41,872 nt of DNA from an uncultured Spirochaeta sp. Its GTDB lineage: Bacteria > Spirochaetota > Spirochaetia > DTKZ01. Location of the stretch: positions 1-41,872 of the forward strand of contig CAKZQO010000177.1 in NCBI GenBank assembly GCA_937140905.1. The letters run 5' to 3'. The notes under the pieces are model-generated. The model was not told where the DNA came from and did no database searches. It saw only the letters and a program-made list of their open reading frames with translations. The first letter of the stretch is position 1. Each line of letters opens with the position of its first letter. A program made the translations under genes and the position numbers. Positions 16,487-24,214 of this stretch are shown in pieces.

Positions 16487-17347
16487 ATGGGAAAGGGTTT
16501 ACTTTTCTGGGGATGCTTGGTTTTTTTCCTTCTATCCTGTCAGACAGAAGAATTGAATCGTCTAAAATCAGAGAACGAATCCCTTCGGAGGGACCTGTCG
16601 ATCTGCAAAAGCGAAGAAACAGAACTCCGACGAAAGGAAAGGGATTTAGTGGGACGAATCAACTCCCTCGAAACGGAATTAAAAGAACTGCGAGAAGCAG
16701 GAGAGAAGCTTACCAAGGAAAACGAAGCTCGAAAAAATAGGATCCTTCAGTTGGAGAGGGAACTTGCTATTTTGAAAGAAGATCATCAATACCTTAGCAG
16801 GATCCTGGAAGAGCTTCGGTTCACTGCCCAATCTAACTCACGGGAAAAGGCACCTCTTGAAACCGGACAAAAAGGATGGGAGGATCGAAGTGGGCTTAGA
16901 AAGCTTAGACACCCAGATGGAAGGATAGAGTACTTTGATGCGAGCGTGTCCTCCTTGGATAGCCAGAGTATGTTCCTTTCCATCGAGGAGAAGCCCGATG
17001 GGACTTTATCCCTCTATTTGAATATTCAACATGGGTACTGGGTGATCCGAAAAGACTATTCTGTGGTAGGCATCGCTATTTCCAAGGGTGGAAAAACCTT
17101 ATCGATTCCCTATTCTCTTTCAGATGTATATGCGGTGGAGCAGGGGGGATTCCGGAAAGAGATCCTTAGACTCCCTGTGAAGGGGAAAATCTTGGATATC
17201 TTAAAGGAACTAGCCGAAGGAGAAAGTGAGATCCGTATCCTAATTGCTTTTCCAGATTTTTCTCAAGATCGGGTGCTTTCCCGTCTAGAAGTGCAGGGAA
17301 TGGGAAACGTGTACTATGCGTTTCGAGAAATGGGGGGCTCTCTTTAG
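16487..17347 (+). CDS. Coiled-coil lipoprotein
   Basis: A 286-residue protein starting at the ATG at 16487, with TAGGAG 5-6 nt upstream. An upstream in-frame ATG at 16427 would place 20 residues before the signal peptide and is rejected. The signal peptide ends in FFLLSC, a true lipobox, so the protein is probably a membrane lipoprotein. Residues about 22-120 are a long heptad-rich coiled coil (LNRLKSENESLRRDL and so on). The C-terminal 150 residues form a mixed alpha/beta region (IEYFDASVSSLDS...DGTLSLYLNIQHGYW) that I do not recognise. The gene stands alone and converges with the transglutaminase-like gene 13 nt downstream. A structural or adaptor role is possible. Confidence 0.75.
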   Translation: MGKGLLFWGCLVFFLLSCQTEELNRLKSENESLRRDLSICKSEETELRRKERDLVGRINSLETELKELREAGEKLTKENEARKNRILQLERELAILKEDHQYLSRILEELRFTAQSNSREKAPLETGQKGWEDRSGLRKLRHPDGRIEYFDASVSSLDSQSMFLSIEEKPDGTLSLYLNIQHGYWVIRKDYSVVGIAISKGGKTLSIPYSLSDVYAVEQGGFRKEILRLPVKGKILDILKELAEGESEIRILIAFPDFSQDRVLSRLEVQGMGNVYYAFREMGGSL

Positions 17348-17359
17348 TCTTCGTAGGAA

Positions 17360-18514
17360 TTAAGGCTCGATTCTCCCATGGAATGGAACGGCTATCCACA
17401 GGGAAGGATCGGCCATCTTCTTATTGATCAATCCTAACGCTACCTTGTCCGTTAGCTCGGCCACCAGGTACCCTTTACTTTCATAGAAGAATTTTGCCCC
17501 CTGTCCTGGAATATCTACAGCTGCCATGGCATGCTGATAGGTATGGGAAACAAGGAGAATGGCATCGAACCCCCAGTGCCCAAGGATAGCAATGAATAAA
17601 AGCGCTCGGGCATCACAATCTCCCGTAGCATCAACTGCGATCTCTAAGGGAGAGGCTAGATCGGAAAGGGTCGATTTTCGTGTGTAGGAGAATCCCTGTA
17701 TCCAGGATAACAGTGTCGAAGGCAACTGTTCTCGTGTGATCCCCGTCTTCTTGAAATGAGTGAGAAGAGTTTCTGCCAAGGGTTTCAGTCGGAGATAGGT
17801 ATCTCGGTAGATGACCTGGTAGTACCGTTTCCAGGCCTCGGGGAATACAGAGGGATTCCGGGTGTATTTGCTCAATATTCTAGCCTCCCGTTCGATTACT
17901 ACCGAGTTGGCCTCTATTTCCCCTGAGCCAATTTCCAGCGGGACGGACGTATTGCTTAAGCGTATCTCCTTCTTGATAGGTTGGGGATCGGGGAACTCCC
18001 GATAGAACTGACTTATGGGGCCGGGGGCTTTTCTCGATTGCTCTTCGGGAGAAAAACTGTCGAGGAGGGAGAGGAGAAAGTCGTGATATTCACCATAGGC
18101 AGGTTCGGAAACGAACGCCATAAGAAGATAGTTTAAGGATTCCCCCTGGAGTCCCACAAAATATCCGCGGGCTTTGTGTTTTCCCGCAAGGAACGTGTAG
18201 TCTGATAGGATCGCATCCCTACCATTGAAAAGGAAAGGGGCGGCATCCCCTTGAGCCTTGAACTTCTCCTTGGCGAATTGAAGGATCTCCTTGGCCGAAG
18301 TGAAGGTATCTTTGGGGAATACGGCAATTTGAAACACTGCTTTTCGGGACGAGTCTGTGAAGGAAACAAGGTTTGGATCCGTTGCGTCCAAAACCGCCCA
18401 ACCAGGGGGCAGATCTATCGTGTACCCAAAGGCGGAAACAAGGACCCTCTCTGCCCAGGTGTTGCCCAGTATCAAAAGGGAAAGAATCAGGCGAAGAAAC
18501 CATTTCTTTTGCAT
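17360..18514 (-). CDS. Exported transglutaminase-like protein
   Basis: A 384-residue protein with a signal peptide ending near GNTWA. Residues about 25-155 resemble a PsbP/DUF1795-like fold (FGYTIDLPPGWAVLD...). The C-terminal part (about 215-384) has a transglutaminase-like core: Cys in ATGDCDARALLF, His in YQHAMAAVDI and an acidic residue after it. Such papain-like folds act as peptidases or amidases in the cell envelope; cross-linking is not implied. It would be periplasmic. No strong Shine-Dalgarno is visible beyond AAGGAT directly abutting the ATG. It stands as a single gene, convergent with the lipoprotein gene. The substrate is unknown. Confidence 0.7.
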   Translation of the reverse strand: MQKKWFLRLILSLLILGNTWAERVLVSAFGYTIDLPPGWAVLDATDPNLVSFTDSSRKAVFQIAVFPKDTFTSAKEILQFAKEKFKAQGDAAPFLFNGRDAILSDYTFLAGKHKARGYFVGLQGESLNYLLMAFVSEPAYGEYHDFLLSLLDSFSPEEQSRKAPGPISQFYREFPDPQPIKKEIRLSNTSVPLEIGSGEIEANSVVIEREARILSKYTRNPSVFPEAWKRYYQVIYRDTYLRLKPLAETLLTHFKKTGITREQLPSTLLSWIQGFSYTRKSTLSDLASPLEIAVDATGDCDARALLFIAILGHWGFDAILLVSHTYQHAMAAVDIPGQGAKFFYESKGYLVAELTDKVALGLINKKMADPSLWIAVPFHGRIEP

Positions 18515-18555
18515 ATCCTTATCATCGACTTCGATTCATCCGAACATTAAACTGT

Positions 18556-18762
18556 ATGGAAACCTACTGTTTGGAAACGACAGACGGGTTACTCCATCTC
18601 TTTACGGTACTGCATCGGCAAGATGATGAACTAGAATGCGAAGCGATCCATTCCGATGGGGATCGAACCATCCGTATTCATCAAACCATCAACGCTTGTT
18701 TATTCGAACTCTTTTTAAAGATAGGAATCGTTAGACCTTTCAATCCCCTTCCCAATTACTAA
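18556..18762 (+). CDS. Small hypothetical protein (68 aa)
   Basis: This short ORF fills the gap between a divergent gene at 18514 and the DUF2156 gene at 18811. The product starts METYCLETTDGLLHLF and is compact and acidic, with no signal peptide or membrane segment. The frame stays open upstream into the divergent gene, but the ATG at 18556 is the first plausible start outside it. There is no Shine-Dalgarno. I do not recognise a family. It may be real, because codon use looks like that of its neighbours, or it may be chance. Confidence 0.4.
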   Translation: METYCLETTDGLLHLFTVLHRQDDELECEAIHSDGDRTIRIHQTINACLFELFLKIGIVRPFNPLPNY

Positions 18763-18810
18763 GCAGGTGAATTTGTCATTTAACCGGTTTCGTATTAATT
18801 TAGATCCATC

Positions 18811-19698
18811 ATGAGCATACCTTCCTATCCAACCTTTGCACCCATCGATCTCTCCATGCGTCCCATTCTACATCCTCGGCTATCCATGTTGAAGGATGGA
18901 ATATCTGAGTTCACCTTTGCGGGTTTGTACCTATTCCGAAATACGTATAGGTATCGAGTTTCCTGGTTGCCCAACCAAACAGCGGTAATTTCCGGTGAAA
19001 AGGAGGGCAAGCGTTTTTTCATGTTACCCTGTGGCCTACCGGAGGATGAGGCTTTGCTGGCCGACCTCTTCCGGACCCATGATTACCTGAAGAACCTCTC
19101 GGAAAGCGACACCAATGCGGGCAGAATACAATTGGAACAGTGGGGATACACGATAGTTGAGGACCGAGACAACTTCGACTACCTTTACCTCCGAGAGCAC
19201 CTAGCCACTCTCCCCGGAAAGCAGTACCATAAGAAGCGGAACCTGGTAAACGCCTTCCTGAACAATTACAGGTATGAAGAAAGACCCATGCGAAAACATC
19301 ATCTGGAAGACGCCTTCTATGTGCTGGAGGAGTGGCGCAAAGCGAAATCGGAAGAAGGAGATTATCAGGCAGCGCGAGAAGCTCTAGAGCTGATGGATGT
19401 GTTAAACCTGAAAGGGTACCTTTACTATGTGGAAGGAGAACCAGCTGCTTATACATTGGGAGAAGCCTTAGCCCGGGGAAGAAGTTTTGCGGTTCACTTC
19501 GAAAAAGCCTTGGATAAGTACAAGGGAATCTATCAGTTCGTGAATCAAGCCTTTGCTGCAGCGTTGCCTAAGTATATTCTGTATATAAACCGTGAACAGG
19601 ATCTGGGAGATCCTGGTCTCAGGCAAGCCAAGATGACCTACCGGCCCTGGGGCTTCGTCAAGAAGTATCGGGTGTATCCAGCTAAACCCCTTGCATAA
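18811..19698 (+). CDS. DUF2156 (phosphatidylglycerol lysyltransferase C-terminal-like) protein
   Basis: A 295-residue soluble protein matching DUF2156, which has the double-GNAT fold related to the catalytic end of MprF and to FemX-like aminoacyl transferases. Recognisable stretches are FDYLYLREHLATLPGKQYHKKRNLVNAF, YLYYVEGEPAAYTLGEAL and the C-terminal DPGLRQAKMTYRPWGFVKKYRVY. Unlike MprF it has no membrane domain. Many bacteria carry this soluble form; its acceptor is unknown and could be a peptide, lipid or small amine. The start at 18811 has no clear Shine-Dalgarno, and an AT-rich stretch precedes it. It is followed by the regulatory region of glnN. Confidence 0.75.
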   Translation: MSIPSYPTFAPIDLSMRPILHPRLSMLKDGISEFTFAGLYLFRNTYRYRVSWLPNQTAVISGEKEGKRFFMLPCGLPEDEALLADLFRTHDYLKNLSESDTNAGRIQLEQWGYTIVEDRDNFDYLYLREHLATLPGKQYHKKRNLVNAFLNNYRYEERPMRKHHLEDAFYVLEEWRKAKSEEGDYQAAREALELMDVLNLKGYLYYVEGEPAAYTLGEALARGRSFAVHFEKALDKYKGIYQFVNQAFAAALPKYILYINREQDLGDPGLRQAKMTYRPWGFVKKYRVYPAKPLA

Positions 19699-19748
19699 CT
19701 GTTGATCCTTCGATATCCTACACGATCGTGGGCTGTTTCAAGCAATTC

Positions 19749-19792
19749 ATACATTTTTGTAGCCTTCCTAGAAGAATATTACCAAAATGTAT
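19749..19792 (+). repeat. Inverted repeat upstream of the glnN sigma-54 promoter
   Basis: ATACATTTT (19749-19757) and AAAATGTAT (19784-19792) are perfect 9-bp arms, centred about 105 nt upstream of the predicted transcription start. A nested dyad AGAATA/TATTCT (19773-19795) overlaps the right arm. The distance suits an enhancer site for a sigma-54 activator. A separate 10-bp palindrome CACGATCGTG stands at 19721-19730. Confidence 0.45.
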
Positions 19793-19848
19793 TCTCGCAT
19801 ATCATTCTATTTTCTTAACAGAGAACAAGTTACGCCCGGATAACTTTT

Positions 19849-19865
19849 TTGGCATGAATCTTGCA
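19849..19865 (+). promoter_or_regulatory. Sigma-54 (-24/-12) promoter of glnN
   Basis: TTGGCAT, GAATC, TTGCA: GG (19851-19852) and GC (19863-19864) are separated by exactly 10 nt, with the conserved flanks of the sigma-54 consensus. The predicted start is about 19876, giving a leader of about 40 nt that includes AGAGGAG before the ATG at 19916. Confidence 0.75.
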
Positions 19866-19915
19866 AAAATAAAAGTAAGAATCAAATAACCTAATATTCC
19901 TTAGAGGAGAAACAC

Positions 19916-22048
19916 ATGTCTAAGACTTCCATTGATTTCGTTAGTACACCCGTTCCGAGTATCTATGGAATTAATTCCTTCAACGATTCGGTAATGAGGG
20001 AACGCCTTCCAAAGGGAATCTATCGGGAATTGAAGCGGGTGCAACAGGGGGAAACAGAGTTGACCCTGGAGGTAGCGGAAGTCGTTGCTGCCGCTATGCG
20101 GGATTGGGCAATAGAAAGAGGAGCCACCCATTTCACTCACTGGTTTCAACCTTTGACAGGCCTGACTGCAGAGAAACATGATTCTTTCATCTCTCCCACA
20201 TCGGATGGACGGGTCATTATGGAATTCTCAGGAAAGGAACTGATCAAAGGTGAACCCGATGCTTCTTCCTTTCCTTCTGGAGGACTTCGTTCCACCTTCG
20301 AAGCCCGGGGCTACACCGCATGGGATGTGAACACTCCCGCTTTCTTAAAAGAAGACCAGACAGGTGTAACTCTCTACATTCCTACGGCCTTTGTCTCCTA
20401 CACAGGGGAAGCGCTAGATAAGAAAGTTCCTCTCCTACGATCGATGGAGGCGTTGAACAAGCAGGCCCTTAGGGTTCTCAGGGCATTGGGAAATACCAGC
20501 TCAAAACGTGTGATCCCCACCCTGGGACCCGAACAAGAGTATTTTCTCGTAGAGAAAGCTCTGTTCGATAAACGCTTGGATCTCATGCTCACGGGCCGGA
20601 CTCTGTTTGGAGCCATGCCTCCCAAGGGTCAGGAAATGGAAGATCATTATTTCGGGTATATAAAGGAACGTATAGCGGACTTCATGCGGGAGCTGAATTA
20701 CGAGTTATGGAAACTAGGGATCTCCGCTAAGACCCAGCACAACGAAGTTGCCCCCAACCAGTTTGAGCTGGCCACGATCTTCACGGTTTCCAGTGTAGCT
20801 TGTGACTGGAACCAGCTGGTGATGGAAACGATGAAGCGGGTAGCTAGTCGTCATGGCCTGGCAGCCCTTCTGCACGAAAAGCCTTTTGCGGGGGTAAATG
20901 GATCGGGCAAGCACAACAACTGGTCTATCGCAACCGATGATGGGATTAACCTGCTGGATCCGGGCGACAGTCCTCATGAAAACGCCCAGTTCCTGCTGTT
21001 CTGCATGGCGGTCTTGAAAGCGGTAGACACCTATGCGGCTCTTTTACGGATGTCCTGCGCCAACAGCGGGAATGATCATCGGCTAGGGGCCAACGAAGCT
21101 CCACCCGCCATTGTGTCAATCTTCCTGGGAGATAGCTTGACCGACATCCTGGAAAAGCTAGTCAGCGGCAAACCTGTGGAAGCTCGGAATGGAGCGAAGT
21201 TGGAGATTGGAGTAACCACTCTACCAAAACTCCCCAAGGACCTTACCGACCGGAATAGGACCTCGCCGTTCGCTTTTACCGGGAACAAGTTCGAATTCCG
21301 GATGGTTCCTTCTTCGGAAAGCGTAGCCGGTCCTAACGTAGTGCTCAATACCGCTGTAGCGGAGGTGCTTTCCCAGTTTGCAGAAAGGTTGGAAGCCGCC
21401 TCGGATCCGCGCCGAGAGGTGGAGAAGATCGTGAAAGAAACGTATCGGGCACATAAGCGGATCGTGTTCAATGGAAACAACTATTCTCCTGAATGGGTAA
21501 AGGAAGCAGAACGAAGGGGATTGCCGAATATTTCTAATACGGTGGAAGCGCTGACGGAAATAATCAAACCCTATTCCATCGAACTGTTTACGAAACATAA
21601 GGTGTTCAGCCAGCAGGAATTGGAATCCAGGTATGCCATTTACATGGAGCGGTATATCAAGCAGATCAACATCGAAGCAAGAACCATGATCAACATGGTG
21701 AATAAGCAGATATACCCCGCGGTTCTTTCCTTCATAAAGGATACGGCGGATACCCTAACTAGACTCAGAGATATCAGTGCGTCCCTCCCCTTGGGGGTAC
21801 ATGAGGCATTCCTCCGGACGTTGGTAGAGGAAGCTGCTCTCCTGAAAGAAAAGACTCACGAATTGGAGTCCCTTGTGGATGAGGGGGGAGGACACCATAA
21901 AGACATCCTTTCCCACGCTCGGTTCATGCGAAACAAGGTGTTTGCAGCCATGGCTGAGGTTCGCTTGCATGCGGACAAACTGGAAACGATGGTCAGTAAG
22001 GATCGATGGCCGTTCCCCAGTTACGCGGATCTACTGTTCAGACTCTAA
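19916..22048 (+). CDS. glnN: Glutamine synthetase type III
   Basis: A 710-residue enzyme that makes glutamine from glutamate, ammonia and ATP in the cytosol. The length and the motif set are those of GSIII (GlnN), not of the shorter GlnA: THFTHWFQPLTGLTAEKHD near residue 80, LGPEQEYFLV (catalytic Glu), AKTQHNEVAPNQFELA, VNGSGKHNNWS and NSGNDHRLGANEAPPA. A C-terminal helical extension (about 590-710) is also typical. AGAGGAG precedes the ATG. A -24/-12 promoter and an upstream inverted repeat indicate control by sigma-54 and an NtrC-like activator, as expected for a nitrogen-assimilation gene. The only activator in the window is the PrpR-like one at 28102-30003, which more probably serves its own operon. 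Confidence 0.95.
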   Translation: MSKTSIDFVSTPVPSIYGINSFNDSVMRERLPKGIYRELKRVQQGETELTLEVAEVVAAAMRDWAIERGATHFTHWFQPLTGLTAEKHDSFISPTSDGRVIMEFSGKELIKGEPDASSFPSGGLRSTFEARGYTAWDVNTPAFLKEDQTGVTLYIPTAFVSYTGEALDKKVPLLRSMEALNKQALRVLRALGNTSSKRVIPTLGPEQEYFLVEKALFDKRLDLMLTGRTLFGAMPPKGQEMEDHYFGYIKERIADFMRELNYELWKLGISAKTQHNEVAPNQFELATIFTVSSVACDWNQLVMETMKRVASRHGLAALLHEKPFAGVNGSGKHNNWSIATDDGINLLDPGDSPHENAQFLLFCMAVLKAVDTYAALLRMSCANSGNDHRLGANEAPPAIVSIFLGDSLTDILEKLVSGKPVEARNGAKLEIGVTTLPKLPKDLTDRNRTSPFAFTGNKFEFRMVPSSESVAGPNVVLNTAVAEVLSQFAERLEAASDPRREVEKIVKETYRAHKRIVFNGNNYSPEWVKEAERRGLPNISNTVEALTEIIKPYSIELFTKHKVFSQQELESRYAIYMERYIKQINIEARTMINMVNKQIYPAVLSFIKDTADTLTRLRDISASLPLGVHEAFLRTLVEEAALLKEKTHELESLVDEGGGHHKDILSHARFMRNKVFAAMAEVRLHADKLETMVSKDRWPFPSYADLLFRL

Positions 22049-22092
22049 GAATTCGAAGCCACGCCAATTAAAAAAGTCAGGACTATAGGGTT

Positions 22093-22127
22093 AGGCAGGG
22101 GTCCCTCACCGGCTCCTGCCTATTTTA
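22093..22127 (+). terminator. Terminator after glnN
   Basis: AGGCAGG (22093-22099) pairs with CCTGCCT (22115-22121), followed by ATTTTATT. The hairpin is moderately strong with a short T-rich tail, 45 nt after the glnN stop. Confidence 0.65.
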
Positions 22128-22208
22128 TTCCCTAGACTCTTGAAACACTGAGACTTCTATGGAGTTCCCTGTACCATTCCATCCCTTGAGTATGTCAAAA
22201 GGATCGAA

Positions 22209-22238
22209 TTGACATCCAAGCCCTGTTTATGGCATAAC
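22209..22238 (+). promoter_or_regulatory. Promoter of the tRNA gene
   Basis: TTGACA (22209-22214) is perfect; CATAAC (22233-22238) follows after 18 nt. The tRNA begins 10 nt further on, leaving a 5' extension of only a few bases. Confidence 0.55.
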
Positions 22239-22248
22239 ACAGTTCACC

Positions 22249-22322
22249 GGGCCCATAGCTCAGTTGGTCAGAGCGGCGGACTCATAATCCGCGGGTCGTA
22301 GGTTCAAGTCCTACTGGGCCCA
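22249..22322 (+). tRNA. tRNA with CAU anticodon (Ile2 or elongator Met)
   Basis: The full cloverleaf can be drawn by hand. The acceptor stem GGGCCCA/TGGGCCC has discriminator A; the D stem is GCTC/GAGC; the anticodon stem GCGGA/TCCGC encloses CTCATAA with anticodon CAT at 22283-22285; the T stem is GTAGG/CCTAC with loop TTCAAGT. The CCA end is not encoded, so it must be added. CAU could be elongator methionine, or isoleucine-2 after lysidine modification. The GGGCCC acceptor and A73 recall Ile2, but this is not decisive. It is not an initiator: the three G-C pairs next to the anticodon loop are missing. Confidence 0.93.
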
Positions 22323-22333
22323 ATACCCCTCCA

Positions 22334-23617
22334 TCAACTCCCTCGCAGTAGATTCAGGAGTCCTAACGACATGATCGGCAGGTTACTAATTAACAAGAGG
22401 GTCACTAACTCGGCCGCTAGGAAAATGAGAATCGAGCGAGAGATTTTCTCGATCGTAAGCCCTGTTAGGCTACAAGCCACAAACAAGTTTACCGCCATCG
22501 GAGGAGTGATCATTCCGATGGATGTGTTTACCACGATGAGAATTCCCAGCACAATTGGATGGATCCCAAGCTGTTGGGCTAGGGGAAAAATGATGGGAGT
22601 AACCAGAAGGATGATGGCCTGCGTTTCAAGAATAGCCCCTAGGAACAGGAGAACCACGTTCAGGAACAGGATGATGATAAAGGGGTTTCGGGACACTTCC
22701 AGCATGGCGGCCGCCACCTTCGCGGGCACCTGCAGGGATGTAAGGAGCCAGGAAAAAGAGGAAGAGGTGGCAATCACGAAAAAAACTACCGCCGTGTTCA
22801 CCGATGCCTTCAGGATTATCTGAATCGTGCGATCTAGGTTTATTTCTTTGAAGATGAATACCCCTACGATGAAGGAGTACACAACTGCAACGGCCGCCGC
22901 TTCAGTGGGGGTAAAGATTCCCCCATAGATCCCACCAAGAATGATTACCGGCATGAACAGAGCTAGAATCGCTTCTCTACCTGTCTTCCACAGTTTCTGC
23001 AGGGAACTCTTTTCTCCTCGAGGAAGGTTCAGAGTGTGGGCTTTCCAGATGACCACGCCGATGAGGGATATAGCTAATAGGATTCCGGGTAAAAGTCCTC
23101 CGATGAAAAGATCTCCGATGGAAGTATTGGTAACTACCCCATAGGTTACCATGGGAATACTAGGGGGAATGACGACTCCCAAAGTTCCCCCTGCGGCGGC
23201 AAGGGCAGCGGCAAAGCTCATGGGGTAGCCTGCCTGGATCATGGCGGGAATCATGATGGATCCGATAGCGGCTACCGTGGCAGGGTTGGATCCCGATAGA
23301 GCGGCAAAGAAAGCGCAGGAGACAATGGTAATGATCCCTAATCCCCCCTTGAGGGAGCCCACAATGGCTTGGGCAAAGTTAACCAGCCTTCGGGACATGC
23401 CTCCTTGCTCCATAAAACCACCCGCAAGCATGAAAAAAGGAATGGCCATGAAGGGAAAGGAGTCTAGGGATGTGAACATCCGCTGGGCAATGAGAAGGGG
23501 GGGAGTAGGCATATCACCAAACACCAGCGCGATGATTCCTGCCATTCCCAACGCAATGGCAATGGGTATGTTCAGAACGAGAAGGATTACGAAGGATCCA
23601 AAGAGTATGTATTCCAT
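22334..23617 (-). CDS. dctM: TRAP transporter large membrane subunit (DctM)
   Basis: A 427-residue protein with about 12 hydrophobic segments, typical of DctM. Family marks are MAIPFFMLAGGFMEQGGMSRRLVNFA, FFAALSGSNPATVAAIGSIMIPAM and GVVIPPSIPMVTYGV. It forms the sodium-coupled transport channel together with DctQ and receives ligand from the periplasmic binding protein. AGGAG lies before the ATG. It is the last gene of the sigma-54-controlled operon starting with the acid-sugar kinase, and it converges with the tRNA gene only 11 nt away. The context suggests an acid sugar or hydroxy acid as substrate. Confidence 0.93.
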   Translation of the reverse strand: MEYILFGSFVILLVLNIPIAIALGMAGIIALVFGDMPTPPLLIAQRMFTSLDSFPFMAIPFFMLAGGFMEQGGMSRRLVNFAQAIVGSLKGGLGIITIVSCAFFAALSGSNPATVAAIGSIMIPAMIQAGYPMSFAAALAAAGGTLGVVIPPSIPMVTYGVVTNTSIGDLFIGGLLPGILLAISLIGVVIWKAHTLNLPRGEKSSLQKLWKTGREAILALFMPVIILGGIYGGIFTPTEAAAVAVVYSFIVGVFIFKEINLDRTIQIILKASVNTAVVFFVIATSSSFSWLLTSLQVPAKVAAAMLEVSRNPFIIILFLNVVLLFLGAILETQAIILLVTPIIFPLAQQLGIHPIVLGILIVVNTSIGMITPPMAVNLFVACSLTGLTIEKISRSILIFLAAELVTLLLISNLPIMSLGLLNLLRGS

Positions 23618-23627
23618 AGGCTAACTC

Positions 23628-24107
23628 CTACTTGGACGCAGACGAAGATCGATTCTGTTTGAATCCTTGGATACCCCGAAGGATCATGAGTACCATTCCC
23701 ACAGGAATCGCACCGTAGGCAATCCCGATGGGGATTCGCAAGGCAGGAGATACTTGTTCGGTTTGTATTTGGGACCAGATGATCTGGAGAGAGAATATCA
23801 GAATGAGGATGTTGAAGAGCACGATAACGGCAGTACGAAAAATGGAGAGGTGGGGTTTGTAACGCTCGGGCAATCGGGACACGATGGCTTCTACCCCAAT
23901 ATGAGCGTTCTTCTGGATACCGAGGCTTGCGCCAATGAATCCGATCCATACCATGCAGTATCTTGCCAGTTCTTCTGCCCACACCAGGGAAAGGGTAGAA
24001 AGGTATCGGATCATCGTTGCTACGAAGATCGTCACCACCATGATGGGGAATAGAACAACCAGCACCACCTCTTCCAGGTTGTTAAACCGATTAAACAGCC
24101 GCTTCAA
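23628..24107 (-). CDS. dctQ: TRAP transporter small membrane subunit (DctQ)
   Basis: A 159-residue protein with four membrane helices, the standard size of DctQ. WAEELARYCMVWIGFIGASLGIQKNAHIGVEAI is the family hallmark. It starts at a TTG (24107), supported by AAGGAGGG 6-7 nt upstream; there is no ATG in the conserved N-terminal stretch. It pairs with DctM, which begins 10 nt after its stop. A hairpin separates it from the dctP gene upstream, so the membrane subunits are probably made in smaller amounts than the binding protein. Confidence 0.9.
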   Translation of the reverse strand: MKRLFNRFNNLEEVVLVVLFPIMVVTIFVATMIRYLSTLSLVWAEELARYCMVWIGFIGASLGIQKNAHIGVEAIVSRLPERYKPHLSIFRTAVIVLFNILILIFSLQIIWSQIQTEQVSPALRIPIGIAYGAIPVGMVLMILRGIQGFKQNRSSSASK

Positions 24108-24152
24108 GGGAACCCTCCTTCCGCTGGACGATTTTATTGTAAAAAATTACAA

Positions 24153-24187
24153 AGAGTAGAGGCGAACAGGGACGCCGCCTCTACTCT
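24153..24187 (-). terminator. 12-bp hairpin between dctP and dctQ
   Basis: AGAGTAGAGGCG and CGCCTCTACTCT are perfectly complementary around an 11-nt loop. In the direction of transcription a broken T-rich tract (CTTTGTAATTTTTTAC) follows. It probably works as a partial terminator or stabilising hairpin after dctP. Confidence 0.6.
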
Positions 24188-24214
24188 GATCCGTGTTCTA
24201 CGGAGATGAGTATA

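Noticed and set aside
19916-19960. Direct control of glnN by the PrpR-like activator in this window
   Set aside because: The two regions share no obvious DNA site. PrpR-type proteins normally control the adjacent operon.
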